DNA of 64,000 bases from an uncultured Gemmatimonadales bacterium (lineage in GTDB: Bacteria; Gemmatimonadota; Gemmatimonadetes; JACCXV01; JAHWKZ01): the NCBI GenBank assembly GCA_947259315.1, contig CAMYLR010000009.1, positions 5,628 through 69,627 on the forward strand, written 5' to 3'. A program made the position numbers and the translations under genes. Below are positions 1 to 8,817 of the stretch, piece after piece (within the stretch, counting starts at the first letter, position 1; each line of letters opens with the position of its first letter). The notes beneath the pieces were generated by a model. That model ran no database searches, was not told the DNA's origin, and saw only the letters and a list, made by a program, of their open reading frames with translations.

Positions 1-2
1 TC

Positions 3-1325
3 AGTCGTCGAATCAACGCGTTGTCGTCGGACGTCGAACGGCTCTTTTCGACGTATCAACCGCTGTACCAGGGTGAACCGCGCTTGTTCGGCTACATGGA
101 GGAAACGCTCAAGCGCGAGCGCGATCCGGCCAAGCTCGAGGAAGCGTACGAGGCAACCAAGGCGGTGGGCCCAGCTCTCGCGTCACAGCTGCACGAGTTG
201 GTTGAGCTCCGGAACGAAGCCGCTCGCGAGTTGGGCTTTCCCGACTTCTACCACATGCGCCTAAAGCTGGAGGAGCAAGACCCCGACGACGTGGCGCGAT
301 TTCTGGAGAATGTCGAGGCGGACACGGCCCAACCGTTCGCGGACACGAAGGCCGAGGTCGACGACCGCTTGTCCAACCGTTTTCGCATCAAACCGACCGA
401 GCTCATGCCCTGGCATTACCAGGATCCGTTCTTTCAAGATCCCCCAGACGTCTTTGAAGCCGACCTCGATGAAGTCTACGAATCGGCCGATTTGATCAGC
501 GTTGCAGAGCGTTTCTTCACCGGGATCGGGTTGCCCGTCAGCCACGTCCTGGCGCGCTCGAGTCTCCACGAAGCGGTCGGGAAGGACCCACACGCGTTCG
601 CCACCGACATCGATCGCGAAGGGGACGTTCGGATTCTCTTGAACCTCCGTCCCAACGAACGGTGGATGGGGACCACCCTTCACGAATTGGGACACGCCGT
701 ATACGACGACGGTATTGCACCCGAGCTACCATGGGAGCTGCGCCAACCGGCACACACGCTCACTACCGAGGCGATCGCCATGCTGTTTGGCCGACTGTCA
801 CGCAGCACAGAGTGGCTGCAAGAGATGGCCCTGATCGATTCGGACCTGGCCGCGCGACTGGCCGGCCCCGCCGCGAAAGAACTCCGGAGCGCAATGCTCT
901 TCTCCGCCCGCTGGATTCAGGTCATGGCACACTTCGAGCGTGCTATGTACGCCCAGCCAAACCAGGATCTGAACGCGCTCTGGTGGCGGCTAGTTGAGCG
1001 GTTCCAGGGACTCACCCCACCGCCTAGACCCGCGGGTGCCGCGGATTACGGAGCCAAGATCCATGTCGTTGCGGCCCCGGTTTACTACCACAACTACCTG
1101 TACGGGGAGTGCTTCGCGTCACAGATCGACGCCCGCTTGAACACCGAAGTGCTGAGCGGTGAGGTGACGTACGTCGGCAACAAAGATGTCGGGGCGTGGC
1201 TAACCGAGCACATCTTCCGGCCCGGCGCTGGCTCTCATTACGACGAGCTCGCCCGAGCTGCCACTGGCGAGGCGGTCGGCTCGAAGGCGTTTGGGGAGCA
1301 GTTCTTGGTCGGGCGAGCGGCTTAG
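3..1325 (+). CDS. M2/M3-like zinc metallopeptidase, 5' end outside the window
   Basis: The reading frame is open to the left edge, so the start lies upstream; the TTG at 21 is only the first start-like codon inside the window. The zinc motif HELGH is encoded at 681-695, and a glutamate in TEAIAMLFG follows 29 residues after the first histidine, as expected for the third zinc ligand of gluzincin peptidases. The mostly helical surroundings fit the ACE-like M2 or oligopeptidase-like M3 families, which hydrolyse peptides. I cannot choose between them because the N-terminus and any signal peptide are missing. The gene is convergent with the next one and overlaps it by 4 bp. Confidence 0.8.
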   Translation, partial: SRRINALSSDVERLFSTYQPLYQGEPRLFGYMEETLKRERDPAKLEEAYEATKAVGPALASQLHELVELRNEAARELGFPDFYHMRLKLEEQDPDDVARFLENVEADTAQPFADTKAEVDDRLSNRFRIKPTELMPWHYQDPFFQDPPDVFEADLDEVYESADLISVAERFFTGIGLPVSHVLARSSLHEAVGKDPHAFATDIDREGDVRILLNLRPNERWMGTTLHELGHAVYDDGIAPELPWELRQPAHTLTTEAIAMLFGRLSRSTEWLQEMALIDSDLAARLAGPAAKELRSAMLFSARWIQVMAHFERAMYAQPNQDLNALWWRLVERFQGLTPPPRPAGAADYGAKIHVVAAPVYYHNYLYGECFASQIDARLNTEVLSGEVTYVGNKDVGAWLTEHIFRPGAGSHYDELARAATGEAVGSKAFGEQFLVGRAA

Positions 1326-2116
1326 TCTCCGCGCTGTAGCAGCCACACTGCGGCCGCGATCGAGGACTCCAGGACCTCGCACTCCGCCACCTGCGACTCC
1401 ACGTAACCAGCCAACCGATCCGCGTGCTCCGGAAAACGCTCCATCAAACCCTTCGCGCGCACTTGGATGCGCCGGTTGTTCTCACGGTTACACGCTTCGA
1501 CCTCGCTTTGGGGAATAAGCGTTTCTTGCAACAACTCGTCACCGTGCCGGGTCAGCAACTGGTGGGTCTCTTCCCGTGACGTGTAATGGTCGTAACCGTT
1601 TCTCTCCATCGCGTGTTCGGAGGCGAGAAACCCGTCGTCAATGACGATGTACCCGTTGGAGCGGACGATCCGCCTGAGCTGGCCGATACAACGATCGAAG
1701 CCACCTAGCGCGCCGCCGAGTGCCGCCCAGACGACGACATCGAATCGGCTGTTGGACACCAACAAGTCGCGTGCGTCCGCGACCCTAAACTCGCACCGAT
1801 CGTCGACCCCTTCTCGCCGGGCACGCTCGCGCGCCTCGCGGATAAACGGCTCGAACAAGTCCACGCCGAGCACCCCAAAGCCGAGGTCTCGCGCCAGCCG
1901 TATACCGATCGCCCCCTTGCCACACCCCAGATCCAGCACCCGAGTCGAACTCGGCAGCCCGCGGGCGCCAAGCATTTCGGCGATCACCGCGGGCCAGCTG
2001 CCCAGCTCCCAGATGTCGGCCAAGAGCTCAGAGAGAAACGGCAGCAGGTCTGGTGTAGTCTCGAGAGCCGCCGCTATCTGGCGCTCTTGTTCGTCAGTCA
2101 ACCGTGCGCAGTGCAT
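1322..2116 (-). CDS. class I SAM-dependent methyltransferase
   Basis: 264 residues. The segment VLDLGCGKGAIGIRLA is a textbook S-adenosylmethionine-binding motif I of Rossmann-fold methyltransferases. It is followed by an acidic residue at the end of strand 2 (GVDLF) and by RVADARDL, matching the adenine-binding region. About 60 helical residues precede the fold. The substrate cannot be read from sequence; UbiE/Coq5-like and small-molecule methyltransferases share this architecture. The stop codon overlaps the end of the convergent peptidase gene. No operon partner is obvious, since the downstream minus-strand neighbour is absent. Confidence 0.8.
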   Translation of the reverse strand: MHCARLTDEQERQIAAALETTPDLLPFLSELLADIWELGSWPAVIAEMLGARGLPSSTRVLDLGCGKGAIGIRLARDLGFGVLGVDLFEPFIREARERARREGVDDRCEFRVADARDLLVSNSRFDVVVWAALGGALGGFDRCIGQLRRIVRSNGYIVIDDGFLASEHAMERNGYDHYTSREETHQLLTRHGDELLQETLIPQSEVEACNRENNRRIQVRAKGLMERFPEHADRLAGYVESQVAECEVLESSIAAAVWLLQRGD

Positions 2117-2152
2117 CGCTCGTTGTGGTGCTCGTCGAGCTCGAGAAAGTCG

Positions 2153-3202
2153 CTACGGAACGATCGCCCGTGCGATCGTATTCGTGTCGGTCCCGAACCA
2201 CAGCGCACGCGTTGGCGGGTGGAACACCATGTGGCGCACGACGTGCCCTCCGCTGGGGACCTCGGCGCTGGCGATAAAGTGCTCCGCTTGGGGGTCGAAG
2301 CCGATCAATCGGTTCGGGATCGCACCCGTCTCGACGAACCACAATCGATCGCGATCGTCGGACGCCATCGCGTATGGCCGCGCGTTCCGGCCGCCGGGGA
2401 TGGGCCACTCGAGAAACGACTCGCTAGCGGGATCGAAGCGTCCCAGGAACCCTTCGGCGTAATCCACGTACCACACCGCCCGATCGGAGGTTAGCGCCAG
2501 CCGCCGCGGGCGGGCCCCAGACCGCGGCAACTCGAACTCGCGCAGTGTAAGACCCGACGGATCCACGGTCGCCAGCTTGTTGCTTCCGAACTCGGCGACC
2601 CATGGCCGACCATCGGGATCGACGACGATGCCGTACGGTCTCGCGCCTGCGGTCGGCACGCGCACGATGTCGACGTCCCCAGTCCCGATCGCCAATCGAC
2701 CGATCATGTTGCTGTGTTGGACGCTGAACCAGATGTCGCCCACCGGGTCGAAGATCAACGTGTGCGGATCGGCCGCCCCTGCGGGCATCGCGGTCTTGAC
2801 GATCTCGCCGGTCGATGGATCCAAGCGACCGATGTGAGCAGCCTTATTGCCGGCGTACCACACCGTCCCGTCTGCGGCGACGATCACGTTGTGGGGACCG
2901 GCGCCCGAGTCGAGCGGGAACCGCTGGAAAATCCCAGAGGAGGGATCCAGCGCGGCTACGTAATCACCGGTCTGGCCGACAAACCAAATCCGTCCGTCCG
3001 GACCGACAAACGGGTCGCGTGGGCGGGTGGTCTCCCACGGCACGGGCCACTCTTCGATCGCCAGTGAGTCTCCATCGGTGATCGCTGGCGCCCCAACGGA
3101 CTCATCGCTTTTCGCCGGTGCCACGTCATGCTGATCCGGCGACGCATAACCGCCACATCCCACCAGCGCGCACACAGAAGCAACACACAGAAGCCGATTC
3201 AC
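2153..3202 (-). CDS. Vgb-like (streptogramin-lyase-type) beta-propeller lipoprotein
   Basis: The GTG at 3202 is chosen as start: it overlaps the upstream stop as TAGTG and gives a lipoprotein signal ending in ALVGC. A longer frame reaches 3346 but lies inside the GMC gene. The mature part has repeated blades of the type DGTVWYAG, IGRLDPSTG and GDIWFSVQ, typical of virginiamycin B lyase-like or NHL seven-bladed propellers. The positions where I expect the catalytic histidines of true Vgb read as ARPYG or ARPRR, so antibiotic cleavage is unlikely. A periplasmic binding or scaffold role is an inference. It is probably co-transcribed with the GMC oxidoreductase. Confidence 0.75.
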   Translation of the reverse strand: MNRLLCVASVCALVGCGGYASPDQHDVAPAKSDESVGAPAITDGDSLAIEEWPVPWETTRPRDPFVGPDGRIWFVGQTGDYVAALDPSSGIFQRFPLDSGAGPHNVIVAADGTVWYAGNKAAHIGRLDPSTGEIVKTAMPAGAADPHTLIFDPVGDIWFSVQHSNMIGRLAIGTGDVDIVRVPTAGARPYGIVVDPDGRPWVAEFGSNKLATVDPSGLTLREFELPRSGARPRRLALTSDRAVWYVDYAEGFLGRFDPASESFLEWPIPGGRNARPYAMASDDRDRLWFVETGAIPNRLIGFDPQAEHFIASAEVPSGGHVVRHMVFHPPTRALWFGTDTNTIARAIVP

Positions 3203-4869
3203 TAATGCACTCTCGCTGTTTGACAGAGGTGGTCGGCTAGACGAATAGCCATCGCCACAATCGTCAACACCGGATTCGCGTGGCTGCCGGTCGGGAATAC
3301 CGATGGACTCGCGACATAAAGATTGTCTACCCCGAACACCCTGCAATTGGTATCGACGACTCCGTCTTCCCCGCGCACTGCCATCCTCGTGGTTCCGATC
3401 TGGTGTCCTCCAAAACCGATCTGCCGCTCGATATGGGCGCGGGGGTCATCTGTCGCGTACGTGAGAGTGCCGACACCCGATTCTTCAAGCCGGTCCTTGA
3501 TTATCTGATGCGCTTTCAGGATGCTCTCAACGTCAATGTCTTTGTAGCGCATTGAAACATGCAGCCGGCGCAGCCCGTGCTCATCCAACTCGTCGTTCAA
3601 GGTCACTTGGCTTTCCGGGTGCGGTGCGTGCTCCACGTGATACCAAAGAGAGAAACGGTTGTCTTTCTTCTCAAGGATAACCGACGGCAGCTTTCGCTTG
3701 CGAATCAGTCGTTTGTAGATCAGCCGTGGAGCGGACGCCACCAGTTTGGGCAGCCCGATGACGATGTTCCGCAGATGCGCTGCGTAAACGCCAGGCCCGA
3801 ACTTACCGTAAGCCAACTCGGCGCTGTACTCAGCCGGGATACGGAGCGCAACAGCTCTCAGACCCTTAGCCCAAAACAACAACGACAGCACCGGATCACG
3901 GTGCCCGGGATCATGAAGCGGAGGATCGTGCAGAAACGCTCCAAAATTGAGAATCTCGGCTTCTCTTTGAGCGTCGCCTGAGATCTGAAGTCGTCGCCTG
4001 CAGTAGATACCCTCAGCGTCCACTTCGTAGCGGTTCACGATCCTGATCTCCTTCTTGAAAGCGATCTCCGCGATCGCGCCGGATATGTGGGTCATGAAGT
4101 ATTTACCGAGCAGGCCGGATTCGTTCCCGATACCTGCAGGATGCAACTTGCTCGGTTGTAGCAGGTGCCGGGTGACCTCGAGGGCGCCCATGGCGAGAAC
4201 GTACGACCGAGCCTCACAGGTGAAGCCGGCGCCGGTCTTTGTAACACACGACACCTTCGCCACCTTTGTCGGATCCCCGGAGAACCCAATCCTCACGAGG
4301 TGTGAATGCATTATCGCTCGCAGGTTCGGCGAGTCTTTGATCTCTCGACGATATTTTTTCCCAAAGTCGGTCGGCAGGCTCCATTTCTCAACCCGATCCG
4401 TCGTGAGGACGTCGTCCTTGAAACCCTCGATCAAGTCGGGCGGCTCGTTTGGCAACACAGTCGCGACGTCGTAGGAGAAAGCCGTCCCTATGTCGAGATA
4501 ATCTTGGCTTCGGCGATAGTATTCTTCTAGGTCAGATCGTTTGAGAGGCCAGCCGCTATCGCTGACCCAGGATCGCTTCTCAAAGTCGATCGGATCAAAG
4601 GGGATGCATCGCCCACCCCAGACCGTCGTCGTACCACCGAACCTCCGCATTCGGGCCCGTTCGAGAGGGATGTTCCAATCGTCGGTGCCCTTATAGAGCC
4701 GCTGGTAGCGAGAGCTGTATCGAAAACCTCCACCAGGAATCAGCACGACATCAACTCCAGCCCGGGCCAGTTCTATGGCCACCGTGATCCCAGCCGCCCC
4801 AGCACCTAGGACACAAACCTCAGCACGCACCTCGTCTCTATCCGAGATTTTCGAGTGGTCTATGATCAC
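3202..4869 (-). CDS. GMC-family FAD-dependent oxidoreductase
   Basis: 555 residues. The N-terminus carries a dinucleotide-binding GAGAAGITVAIELARAG motif for FAD. The C-terminus has the GMC signature region with IGTTRMA and NLYVASPSVFPTGSHANP, the segment that contributes the catalytic His/Asn pair in this family. GMC enzymes oxidise alcohols, sugars or sterols; the substrate is unknown here. The start is a GTG at 4869 with no strong Shine-Dalgarno. Its stop overlaps the GTG start of the propeller lipoprotein by one base, so the two are probably translationally coupled. Confidence 0.85.
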   Translation of the reverse strand: MIIDHSKISDRDEVRAEVCVLGAGAAGITVAIELARAGVDVVLIPGGGFRYSSRYQRLYKGTDDWNIPLERARMRRFGGTTTVWGGRCIPFDPIDFEKRSWVSDSGWPLKRSDLEEYYRRSQDYLDIGTAFSYDVATVLPNEPPDLIEGFKDDVLTTDRVEKWSLPTDFGKKYRREIKDSPNLRAIMHSHLVRIGFSGDPTKVAKVSCVTKTGAGFTCEARSYVLAMGALEVTRHLLQPSKLHPAGIGNESGLLGKYFMTHISGAIAEIAFKKEIRIVNRYEVDAEGIYCRRRLQISGDAQREAEILNFGAFLHDPPLHDPGHRDPVLSLLFWAKGLRAVALRIPAEYSAELAYGKFGPGVYAAHLRNIVIGLPKLVASAPRLIYKRLIRKRKLPSVILEKKDNRFSLWYHVEHAPHPESQVTLNDELDEHGLRRLHVSMRYKDIDVESILKAHQIIKDRLEESGVGTLTYATDDPRAHIERQIGFGGHQIGTTRMAVRGEDGVVDTNCRVFGVDNLYVASPSVFPTGSHANPVLTIVAMAIRLADHLCQTARVH

Positions 4870-4896
4870 GTATCAGTTCTGGTGGGAATAGGTCGC

Positions 4897-5781
4897 CTAC
4901 TCGATCTCGCGGGCTATTTGGCTGACTCGCGCCACGAACTCTGGAGCCACATCAATTGACGTCGTATTGGCATCTACATGTTCAACTGTTCGCATTCCAA
5001 CGAGTGCCACGCTGACCTCCGGAATGTCCAGTGCAAACCGTACAAGTGCAGCCGCGACCTCGTCCGTGCCTTGTTGAGCGTCGTCGGCTTCAAGTCGCTC
5101 AGCGATTCCCGCAAGCAGCGTGCCTGATCCAAGCACTTGGCGGGCTATGACCGCTGTCCCAGTCTCCGCGGCAAGCGAGAGCGCCGGCTTCGCCCCGCTG
5201 AGCGTGCAGGGATTGAGTTCGAGTTGAACACAGTCAACCCCGCAGTCGCGTATGGCCACACGAGCATCTTCAGGTGACCGTGTAGATACGCCATAGAACC
5301 GGATCATCCCTCGATCCCGGAGCTTGGTTAGGGTCTCGATCCAGGCTTTGTCTTCGAGCACTTCGACCGGCGGGCTGTGGAGCATCATGACATCCAGATA
5401 ATCCGTGCCAAGCCGCCTGAGACTGCGCTCCACTGCTGACTCTATGTACTTCGGCGCATACCGATCAGACGCAGGCGACGCCGGGAATAGCGGCAGCCGC
5501 TTGAGCACCTTGTCTCCGAGCGTGGCCGGAAGACCGGCTTTCGTAGCGATCATGATCTCGCCGCGTCTGCGACCGACCGCCCGTCCCAACCATCGCTCAG
5601 CCCATCCGGCCCCGTAGCTGTCCGCCGTATCAAAAAAAGTGACCCCACGGTCTATGCAACGATTGATAACCCTTTCGACGGGAGCGAATGCCCTCGGCCC
5701 CGAGAGCGGGTTCAACCTGCTGGTTCCCAGACCAAGAGCTGAGACTCGAACGGCGTGTCTTCCGAACGGGCGTAGATCCAT
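4897..5781 (-). CDS. aldo/keto reductase
   Basis: The ATG at 5781 gives 294 residues starting MDLRPFGRHAVRVSALGLG, the normal beginning of this TIM-barrel family; the open frame to 6123 has an uncharacteristic Arg-rich N-terminus and overlaps tnaA. The catalytic tetrad is visible: Asp and Tyr in FFDTADSYG, Lys in IATKAG and His in MMLHSP. These enzymes reduce carbonyls with NADPH. It lies between tryptophanase and the GMC gene on the same strand, which may indicate a joint catabolic function, but no specific substrate can be assigned. Confidence 0.85.
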   Translation of the reverse strand: MDLRPFGRHAVRVSALGLGTSRLNPLSGPRAFAPVERVINRCIDRGVTFFDTADSYGAGWAERWLGRAVGRRRGEIMIATKAGLPATLGDKVLKRLPLFPASPASDRYAPKYIESAVERSLRRLGTDYLDVMMLHSPPVEVLEDKAWIETLTKLRDRGMIRFYGVSTRSPEDARVAIRDCGVDCVQLELNPCTLSGAKPALSLAAETGTAVIARQVLGSGTLLAGIAERLEADDAQQGTDEVAAALVRFALDIPEVSVALVGMRTVEHVDANTTSIDVAPEFVARVSQIAREIE

Positions 5782-5822
5782 AAAACCAAGGTTATCACTG
5801 CTGATCGCGCTGGCAAAGCCTT

Positions 5823-7214
5823 TCAGCTGGCGAGAAGTGCCCCGCCCAACGGCTTCAACTTCGCTGTGAAATGCCGTAACGTAGGTGGCGCCTCGACGAT
5901 CACGAGCCCGCGTATCCGGCTCCGCAGGTCGTTTACGTGCGCCACGACCTCGCACAGGTAGTCGACGTGGCTCTGCGTGTACACGCGACGCGGGAACGCG
6001 AGGCGAACGAGCTCCATCGGCGCCGGTTTCTCCGATCCATCCGGTTGATGTCCAAACATCACCGAGCCGATCTCGACCGATCGCACGCCGCCCTCGGCGT
6101 ACAAGACGACCGACAGCGCCCACGCCGGAAACTCGAGCGGCGGGATATGCGGGAGCATCGCCTTGGCATCGATGTAGATCGCATGCCCTCCGGGTGGCCG
6201 CACGATCGGAATCCCGGCTGCCATCAGCTTGTCACCGAAGTAGGCGACCGAACGGACCCGGTACCGTAAGTACGCCTCGTCCAGCGCCTCGAACAGACCG
6301 AGTGCGACCGCCTCCAGATCGTGTCCGGCGAGGCCGCCGTAGGTCGGGAACCCCTCGGTCAGGATCAACTGGTCACGACAGTCGTGGGCGAGGTCGTCGT
6401 CGTTGAGCGCGAGAAAACCGCCGATGTTCGTCAGGCCGTCTTTCTTGGCGCTCATCGTGCAACCATCGGCGTACGAGAACATCTCCTTCGCGATCTCGAG
6501 CGGGGTCTTGTCGCCGTATCCTTCCTCGCGTTGTTTTATGAACCAGCTGTTCTCGGCGAAACGACACGCATCGAGAAAAAGCGGGATGCCGTGATGACGG
6601 CAGAGCTCGCTCACAGCACGGATGTTCGCCATGCTCACCGGTTGACCCCCGCCCGAATTGTTGGTCACCGTGACGAACACCATCGGCACATTCCCACCTT
6701 CACTCTCCAGCGTGTCGGCTAGCGCCGCGACGTCCAGGTTCCCCTTGAACGGATGCTCGACCTCGGGATGGAGCGCCTCGGCGATCGGCAGGTCACGCGC
6801 CTCAGCGGACTGCGCTTCGATGTTGGCCCGCGTGGTATCGAAATGGGTGTTGTTTGGCACGATCTGTCCCGCGCTCACCGCCGCGCCAAAGAGGATGTGC
6901 TCGGCGGCGCGCCCCTGGTGGGTCGGGAGCACGTGCTTGAAACCGGTGATCTTACGCACCGCGTCCCGGAACCGATAAAATGACCGCGCACCGGCGTACG
7001 ACTCGTCGGCCCGCATGACCCCCGCCCACTGTTCGGATGACATCGCGCCGGTGCCCGAATCGGTCAGCAAGTCGATCAGTATGTCCTCCGCCTTGACCCG
7101 GAAGAGGTTGTAGTGGGCGTTCCGAAGCGCCTCGATGCGCTCCTCACGGTTGAGCTGGCGAATCGGCTCGACGGTCTTGATTCGAAACGGCTCGATGATC
7201 GTTTGAAACTCCAT
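5823..7214 (-). CDS. tnaA: tryptophanase (L-tryptophan indole-lyase)
   Basis: 463 residues from the ATG at 7214, close to the 471 of the E. coli enzyme. It is a PLP-dependent beta-eliminating lyase; the PLP lysine is K258 in MSAKKD. The sister family, tyrosine phenol-lyase, differs at two substrate-side positions. Tyrosine phenol-lyase has FTTTR and an Arg in ERG, while tryptophanase has FDTT and VEIG. This protein has HFDTTR (D126) and SVEIGS, so tryptophan to indole, pyruvate and ammonia is the better call. No TnaC-like leader peptide is seen, and the preceding gene ends only 13 bp upstream. The identification rests on recalled family alignments. Confidence 0.85.
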   Translation of the reverse strand: MEFQTIIEPFRIKTVEPIRQLNREERIEALRNAHYNLFRVKAEDILIDLLTDSGTGAMSSEQWAGVMRADESYAGARSFYRFRDAVRKITGFKHVLPTHQGRAAEHILFGAAVSAGQIVPNNTHFDTTRANIEAQSAEARDLPIAEALHPEVEHPFKGNLDVAALADTLESEGGNVPMVFVTVTNNSGGGQPVSMANIRAVSELCRHHGIPLFLDACRFAENSWFIKQREEGYGDKTPLEIAKEMFSYADGCTMSAKKDGLTNIGGFLALNDDDLAHDCRDQLILTEGFPTYGGLAGHDLEAVALGLFEALDEAYLRYRVRSVAYFGDKLMAAGIPIVRPPGGHAIYIDAKAMLPHIPPLEFPAWALSVVLYAEGGVRSVEIGSVMFGHQPDGSEKPAPMELVRLAFPRRVYTQSHVDYLCEVVAHVNDLRSRIRGLVIVEAPPTLRHFTAKLKPLGGALLAS

Positions 7215-7227
7215 CACACAGCCTTCG

Positions 7228-7818
7228 TTAATCGCTGGAAGAGACCGGCTCGAGAGCGGCGAGCTGCTCGAACTCACGGACGAGATCGCCGCGACCGGCG
7301 CGCTCCAGCGCCGGAAACAAGATCTGGATCGGGAGCGCGACGCGACGCGCGTTACCGCCCGGCGGTTCCGGGTTGAACAGCACCAGGCCTATGACGAGCT
7401 CGTCTCCGTCGTCTGGACTCGACGTCAGAGCTTCGCGTAGATCGGCCGTCGAGACGGCGGGCACGACGCGCGCGTCAACACCGGTGAGATTCGAGACGCC
7501 AGCGCCATCCATCGTCAAACCGCGATCCCGCGGGACCACTGCTTCGAGCGCCTCGTCTACGGCTTTCTTAAAAGGATCCGCCAGCCGATCGTCGGCGATG
7601 ACGCTGTTCCGAGCGGGACGATACCACTGATCGCCGGGTACGCGGTCGACCGGCTCGCCGGTCAGCACGCGCACCGCTTCGCGGCGGTTGGCGTCGTACT
7701 CCCGATTGGCGCTGAACGTAGGTCCCTCGCCCTTACGCAGCAGGACGAGGACCGTCACCATTCCGGCCAGGAAGAGAACCGATATGACCAGCACGGCGAC
7801 GCCAAGTAGCGGGCCCAT
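7228..7818 (-). CDS. membrane-anchored protein of unknown function
   Basis: 196 residues. A single hydrophobic helix at about residues 4-27 is followed by a hydrophilic domain with no family I recognise. The domain contains the stretch ELVIGLVLFNPEPPGG and an Asp/Glu-rich C-terminus. The gene sits immediately upstream of tnaA (13 bp gap) on the same strand, suggesting a shared transcript. No catalytic motif is visible. Coding support comes from length, codon use like the neighbours and the lack of a competing frame. Confidence 0.6.
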   Translation of the reverse strand: MGPLLGVAVLVISVLFLAGMVTVLVLLRKGEGPTFSANREYDANRREAVRVLTGEPVDRVPGDQWYRPARNSVIADDRLADPFKKAVDEALEAVVPRDRGLTMDGAGVSNLTGVDARVVPAVSTADLREALTSSPDDGDELVIGLVLFNPEPPGGNARRVALPIQILFPALERAGRGDLVREFEQLAALEPVSSSD

Positions 7819-7881
7819 CGATGAGCGCTAAACCGTTGCGATCGGCTTGCCAACCCGCCGGTCCGGCATTACCGTCGCGCG

Positions 7882-8082
7882 ATGGTCAAAGACACGATCC
7901 AAAAGGTGCTGGCCAAGTTCATCCCGTGGCGCCCCTGGTTGGCGCTAGCGCTGCTGCTGATCGGTATAGCGATCACGATCCCGGCCTTCAAGAACCATAG
8001 TCTCTGGATGGCTCTCGCGGGTGCGCCGTTCCTCGGCGGGGCGCTCGGCGTGTTGCTGATTCCACTCCCGTACCCGCGGTAG
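7882..8082 (+). CDS. small two-helix membrane protein, unknown function
   Basis: 66 residues with two clear hydrophobic segments, at about residues 19-35 and 42-61, and basic residues before the first. It has no recognised family. No good Shine-Dalgarno precedes the ATG. It is convergent with the selenoprotein candidate, its stop lying 8 bp before the end of that gene. It could be a real microprotein or a chance frame; the hydrophobic pattern favours the former. Confidence 0.45.
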   Translation: MVKDTIQKVLAKFIPWRPWLALALLLIGIAITIPAFKNHSLWMALAGAPFLGGALGVLLIPLPYPR

Positions 8083-8089
8083 GAAACTC

Positions 8090-8572
8090 CTAAGACGTTC
8101 CGTCGTGTTCGTGTCCCGGTGGTTCGGGTGTAGGCGTGCCCGGCAGCCCCTGGCTGTACTTCGCCTCGACCAATGCTCGAATCTCCGGTAACGGCATCCC
8201 CGCCGCGTGTTGTACCTTCGCCTCCCGGGCGACATCGAGACAGATCGTTCAGCCAAACCCCATCAAGTCGATGTCGACCCGCGGCACGGGCCCGCTTCGA
8301 TCGATCGCGTCGACGAAGCAATCGTAGGCGGAGATGTGAGGCGGGGATTCATCCTCACAGCCGCAGTAGCACGGGATGTACTCGAGCACCTCCGGATGCT
8401 TGGCAGCGAAAACGTAGATCTCGACGATGTCCTCCGGCACTTGATCCATGATCACCGGGAACTCGACCCCGTCGATCAGAACCCAATCGGCGGAAGTAGA
8501 CACTCGATCGCCGCCGGCTTCGCCACAACCCGCCGCGATACAGATCAAGAGGCCAAGGACAGACATTCGCAT
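8090..8572 (-). CDS. PCYCGC-motif lipoprotein, probable selenoprotein (TGA at 8249-8251 read as Sec)
   Basis: From the ATG at 8572 the protein has a lipoprotein signal (lipobox ending C16), then PCYCGC at residues 67-72 and a conserved-looking C85. The frame then meets TGA (8251-8249) at codon 108. Translation continued in the same frame gives U-T-I-C, the segment LPEIRALVEAKY and a Pro/His-rich tail, stopping at a TAG at 8090. From memory, PCYCGC proteins (PF13798) continue with a CxxC followed by just this kind of GxxxxEIRxxIDxxY helix. The TGA thus replaces the first Cys of a CxxC. Predicted length with Sec is 160 residues. An envelope thiol/selenol redox or metal-binding role is inferred. 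Alternatives are a recent nonsense mutation or a sequencing error. Confidence 0.75.
8218..8232 (-). promoter_or_regulatory. SECIS-like hairpin downstream of the in-frame TGA
   Basis: On the minus strand a perfect 5-bp stem (TCGCC pairing with GGCGA) closes a five-base loop CGGGA. It begins 16 nt after the TGA, and the loop begins 21 nt after it. Bacterial SECIS elements usually place a short apical stem-loop about 16-37 nt behind the UGA, with a G among the first two loop bases; the second loop base here is G. The lower stem is not extended, so folding and SelB binding remain to be shown. Confidence 0.5.
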
Positions 8573-8817
8573 AGGGCGACTAATATATCTGTTCGCGACC
8601 ACACGCGTCGACTGCAGCGTCCATACGCCCTCTGCCGTCCAAGGAGGGGACTTTCCCCTCAAAAAAAAGGGTTTCTACTACAGCACTGGTTCCAAATTTC
8701 CGACTCCAGGTTGAAGAGGCTCCTGACCGACAAATCCCCTCACAAACCATAGGATCAAACGAAACGCCAGCGAGCAAGGGTGACAGAACCGAAAGCAGGC
8801 AAACTGTGAGGAGGACA

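Noticed and set aside
2153-3202. Streptogramin resistance (virginiamycin B lyase)
   Set aside because: The expected catalytic histidines are not seen and the protein is a lipoprotein next to a GMC oxidoreductase; only the propeller fold is supported.
4897-6123. Extended 408-codon form of the aldo/keto reductase
   Set aside because: The extra 114 residues are Arg-rich, overlap tnaA and are absent from the family; ATG 5781 gives the normal start.
5823-7214. Tyrosine phenol-lyase as the identity of the PLP lyase
   Set aside because: The discriminating positions read HFDTT and VEIG, as in tryptophanase, not FTTT and ERG.
8249-8572. PCYCGC protein as a simple 107-residue gene ending at TGA 8249
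   Set aside because: The same frame continues with a conserved-looking UxxC segment and EIR helix plus a SECIS-like hairpin, which random sequence would not be expected to give.
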